NCBI GenBank assembly: GCA_946415315.1
Contig: CAMKRZ010000005.1
Span: forward strand, 93,298-157,297
Direction: 5' to 3'
Source of the DNA: an uncultured Lachnoclostridium sp.
GTDB lineage: Bacteria; Bacillota; Clostridia; Lachnospirales; Lachnospiraceae
DNA: 64,000 bases
Shown in pieces: positions 61,721 through 64,000 of the stretch (positions are counted from its first letter, which is position 1; every line of letters starts with the position of its first letter). The notes beneath the pieces are model-generated. The model was given only the letters and a program-made list of their open reading frames with translations, had not been told where the DNA came from and made no database searches. The translations under genes and the position numbers were made by a program.

Positions 61721-62689
61721 ATGAATCCGATCCTTGAAGAATTTGGCAAATTCGGGCTGATCCCCGTGGTGAAGATCGACCGCGCGGAGGATGCGGTTCC
61801 GCTTGCAAAGGCACTGTGTGACGGCGGTCTTCCGGTGGCGGAGGTGACGTTCCGCACGGCGGCAGCGGCGGATGCGATCGCGGCGATGACGAAGGCATTT
61901 CCCGAGATGCTCGTGGGCGCCGGCACGGTGCTTACAACAGCGCAGGTGGATGCGGCGGTTGCCGCAGGGGCGAAGTTTATCGTGAGCCCCGGACTGAACC
62001 CGAAGGTAGTTTCCTATTGCGTAGAGCGGGAGATCCCGGTGACGCCCGGTGTCAGCAGCCCCTCGGAGATCGAGCAGGCGCTGGAGCTCGGCCTCGACGT
62101 CGTAAAATTCTTCCCGGCTGAGGCGAGCGGCGGCCTTGCGAAGATCAAGGCAATGGCAGCTCCCTACGGCGGGATCCGGTTCATGCCGACCGGTGGCATT
62201 AACGCGGACAACATGATCCCTTACCTGACCAACGACCGTGTGCTTGCGTGCGGCGGCAGCTGGATGGTGGCTTCCGACCTGATCAACGCCGGCGAGTGGG
62301 ACAAGATTACGGCGCTGACGCGCGAGGCAGTGAAGAAAATGCTCGGCTTCGGCATCAAGCATGTCGGTATCAACAGCGAGAACGAGGCTGAGGCAAAGCG
62401 TACCGCCGATCTGTTCTCGAAGGTGTTCGGATTCCCGCAGATGGAGCTTCCGATCTCGTATTTCTGCGGTCAGGACATCGAGGTGATGAAGAGCGAGGGG
62501 CGCGGCCGCATGGGCCATATTGCCATCATGACATGGTCGGTAGAGCGTGCGATGGCGTATCTTGAGAGAAACGGGCTGGAACTTGACTACAGCACTCTTC
62601 GCAGGGACGCGAAGGGCAAGCCGGAGTTCATTTATCTGAAGCAGGATTTCGGTGGTTTTGACATCCACCTTGCGGTGCGTAGAGCGTAA
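61721..62689 (+). CDS. KDPG/KHG aldolase fused to a VOC (glyoxalase-fold) domain
   Basis: 322 residues. Residues 1-205 are an Eda-type aldolase: Glu41 in EVTFRT, the Schiff-base Lys129 in VVKFFPAE and GPTGGIN-like MPTGGINADN. Residues about 210-322 are a VOC/glyoxalase-like domain (IKHVGINSENEAEAKRTADLFSKVFGF; GRMGHIAIMTWSVERAMAYLE). The aldolase splits 2-keto-3-deoxy-6-phosphogluconate into pyruvate and glyceraldehyde-3-phosphate. The VOC part may act on a keto-sugar or methylglyoxal; this is inference. GGAGGACAC precedes the ATG. Confidence 0.88.
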   Translation: MNPILEEFGKFGLIPVVKIDRAEDAVPLAKALCDGGLPVAEVTFRTAAAADAIAAMTKAFPEMLVGAGTVLTTAQVDAAVAAGAKFIVSPGLNPKVVSYCVEREIPVTPGVSSPSEIEQALELGLDVVKFFPAEASGGLAKIKAMAAPYGGIRFMPTGGINADNMIPYLTNDRVLACGGSWMVASDLINAGEWDKITALTREAVKKMLGFGIKHVGINSENEAEAKRTADLFSKVFGFPQMELPISYFCGQDIEVMKSEGRGRMGHIAIMTWSVERAMAYLERNGLELDYSTLRRDAKGKPEFIYLKQDFGGFDIHLAVRRA

Positions 62690-62725
62690 TATCCGCGTAG
62701 CGCGGAAGAAAAGAGGAATAAAAAC

Positions 62726-63760
62726 ATGCATAAGAAAACCCTTCGCCGGTGGGCTTTGATCCTAGCGGCACTCTGTTTGCTTGCCCTGACGGCAGGCTGC
62801 GAGTCGAAGGAGGATCGCGAGGAAAATGCAGCGACGCCGACGCCTACGGCGCCTTTGTACAACTGGTCGACGATCCTCGAGGTGCCGGACCCGGTTCCTG
62901 CGGAGGAAAACCCGGAAAATCGTATGGCGCACAACATTTACTGCAACCCGGACCTCTCGGAGACGAGCGGACGTTACACCGGCTTTCTGATCGATTTCCG
63001 GACCGATCATGACGCGGTCGGCACGTATTGGGCGCTCTGCAACTGGGCGTTGGATACGTCGGAGCTCGCGAGCCGATACACGGTGACGCAGAGCGGCGGC
63101 GCTTACGCCGGACTTCAGAACCGGCCGGACGGCAAGAAGGCGATCATGTCGTTCTGGGAGCATCATTACCTCGATGAGAGCGGCGCGGAGGTTGTGCTGC
63201 GCGCGTCCCGCGTCTACCCCGCGACCGATCAGACCAACGTGTTCGGCGGAGAGGGAAGCGGAACCAACTACATCCCCGACTACGAGTGGAAAGCCGACAA
63301 ATGGTACCGCATGTACCTGTGCTGTTACGAGGACTCCGCGAGCGGACATACCTTTGTGGAGCAGTGGGTGCAGGATATCGCGGCAAACAAGTGGACGAAG
63401 ATCAGCTGCTTCGACACGGGACTGACGGACACCTGTTTTATGGGCGGCATGTCTCAGTTCATGGAGAACTACATCCCTTCGTACAGCAACGAAGTCCGCA
63501 CCTGTGCTTTCCGTAATATATACGTGCGCGTGAAGGAGACCGGTGAGTGGGTCGGGATCAGGCGCGCTAAGCTCAGCGTCGACACATACTGGGACAACAA
63601 GAAGGGAACGTTCGCATTTTCCGCGGACGACAACACCTTATACGGGATCACCTGCGGTTACGGGCCGGACACGGCTACGTTAAATGAGGATATCTCCGGC
63701 TGGTTTGACGTGCAGACGACCGACACGCCGCATACGCCGGATGAGTCTGCGGCGGAGTGA
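62726..63760 (+). CDS. DUF3472-like lipoprotein
   Basis: 344 residues. A signal peptide with lipobox LTAGC is followed by a short Thr/Pro spacer and one beta-rich domain. FGGEGSGTNYIPDYEW and KWYRMYLCCYED resemble the DUF3472 core, found in carbohydrate-related surface proteins. It lies 36 bases after the aldolase fusion and is probably in the same transcript, suggesting a role in sugar uptake or binding. GAAAAGAGG upstream. Confidence 0.75.
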   Translation: MHKKTLRRWALILAALCLLALTAGCESKEDREENAATPTPTAPLYNWSTILEVPDPVPAEENPENRMAHNIYCNPDLSETSGRYTGFLIDFRTDHDAVGTYWALCNWALDTSELASRYTVTQSGGAYAGLQNRPDGKKAIMSFWEHHYLDESGAEVVLRASRVYPATDQTNVFGGEGSGTNYIPDYEWKADKWYRMYLCCYEDSASGHTFVEQWVQDIAANKWTKISCFDTGLTDTCFMGGMSQFMENYIPSYSNEVRTCAFRNIYVRVKETGEWVGIRRAKLSVDTYWDNKKGTFAFSADDNTLYGITCGYGPDTATLNEDISGWFDVQTTDTPHTPDESAAE

Positions 63761-64000
63761 TGCCCTGCTCGAAGCATGGGTGACGGAGTGTAATCACAGC
63801 AGAATAGTGCCTTTTACCCGTATGAACCACCATATCTAGTGGGCTTTTCGGAAAACGTGAAATGTGCACAAAAAAAGTGATGAAAACATGTAGAAAAAGT
63901 ACAAGAAAGATGTTGACAGAGAATCTGTGCTGTGGTAGAATACAGTTCGCGCTCACCTCTAGCGGTGTTGCGCAAGCCCTTAGCAATCCCTTGTAAATCA
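63761..64000 (+). promoter_or_regulatory. Strong promoter and leader hairpin at the window end
   Basis: TTGACA (63913-63918), 17 bases, TAGAAT (63936-63941), preceded by A/T-rich sequence (possible UP element). After the expected start there is a hairpin (GCGC-T-CACC at 63949-63957 with GGTG-TT-GCGC at 63964-63973). No ORF begins before 64000. The downstream gene is outside the window. It may be a highly expressed or stable RNA gene (inference). Confidence 0.65.

Larger units (their letters stand above)
7009..63623. repeat. Dispersed 9-mer CATTTTCCG/CGGAAAATG, at least 25 copies
   Basis: CATTTTCCG begins at 10714, 11260, 16319, 19396, 22536, 29717, 31237, 31297, 37722, 38324, 39944, 40920, 51035, 51671, 58603, 60759 and 63615. 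The complement CGGAAAATG begins at 7009, 11235, 12549, 20075, 30353, 38512, 39983 and 61249. Copies fall in different reading frames and in gaps (19396, 22536, 30353, 37722, 58603). Many more 8-base cores (CATTTTCC or ATTTTCCG) exist. None is seen in 1-5.9 kb, 17.4-19.3 kb or 32.8-35.9 kb. The count is by eye. Confidence 0.8.

Noticed and set aside
1..64000. tRNA or rRNA genes, insertion sequences, integrases
   Set aside because: No tRNA-like cloverleaf, rRNA sequence, transposase or integrase was recognised in the window; a covariance-model search was not possible here.

Overview
The window reads as a chromosome segment of a Clostridia-type Firmicute, most like Lachnospiraceae and relatives. 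Supporting signs are AGGAGG-type ribosome binding sites, TTGACA/TATAAT promoters, lipoproteins with lipoboxes, an LtaS-like synthase, a dnaX-ebfC-recR block and a MetH whose reactivation domain is a separate protein. Most of the segment looks GC-rich by eye (roughly mid-50s %, not computed). Three stretches are visibly AT-richer: 1-5.9 kb, 17.4-19.3 kb and 32.8-35.9 kb.

Layout. 1-5.9 kb is the end of a surface-polysaccharide locus (Wzt-like ABC ATPase fragment, an FrhB/pyruvyl-transferase fusion, an AlgX-like protein and an MBOAT acyltransferase). 5.9-13.5 kb, minus strand, holds a lipoprotein, a YbhN-like membrane protein, release factor 3 and a large STT3/AglB/PglB-like oligosaccharyltransferase. 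14.0-17.4 kb has a MATE exporter and a GH51 arabinofuranosidase. 17.4-19.3 kb is an AT-rich insert with a secreted AvrRpt2-like cysteine protease and a membrane-anchored partner. 19.4-22.5 kb carries an ECF sigma factor, a probable anti-sigma factor and a YD-repeat-like secreted protein. 22.8-32.8 kb is a LysR regulator followed by a long sulfur amino-acid operon. 32.8-35.9 kb is AT-rich debris: two arrays of 33-bp repeats, remains of a peptide (RiPP-like) locus and a DUF4143 ATPase. 36.0-40.4 kb is metF, the MetH activation subunit and metH. 40.4-45.6 kb is pth, mfd and a PrsA-like lipoprotein. 45.8-52.8 kb (minus) has PAP2, LtaS-like, MATE, HAD and lipoprotein genes. 53.0-55.1 kb has a double-glycine-leader SH3 protein and cysK. 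55.4-63.8 kb has rhomboid, dnaX-ebfC-recR, a DUF5711-like protein, cvpA, a KDPG aldolase/VOC fusion and a DUF3472-like lipoprotein. The window ends just after a consensus promoter.

How the parts fit. The sulfur operon (glutathionyl-hydroquinone-reductase-like enzyme, ABC importer, double-GNAT acetyltransferase, M20 deacylase/peptidase, two PLP C-S lyases) looks like uptake and breakdown of a substituted cysteine. metF, the activation subunit, metH and cysK then supply methionine and cysteine. The operon is preceded by a 35-codon ORF rich in Met and Cys codons that overlaps mutually exclusive antiterminator and terminator hairpins. This is the most striking regulatory feature found here.

At the sequence level, the 9-mer CATTTTCCG (or its complement) occurs at least 25 times, in several reading frames and in intergenic DNA. 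About one copy in both strands would be generous by chance. It is missing from the AT-rich, apparently acquired segments.
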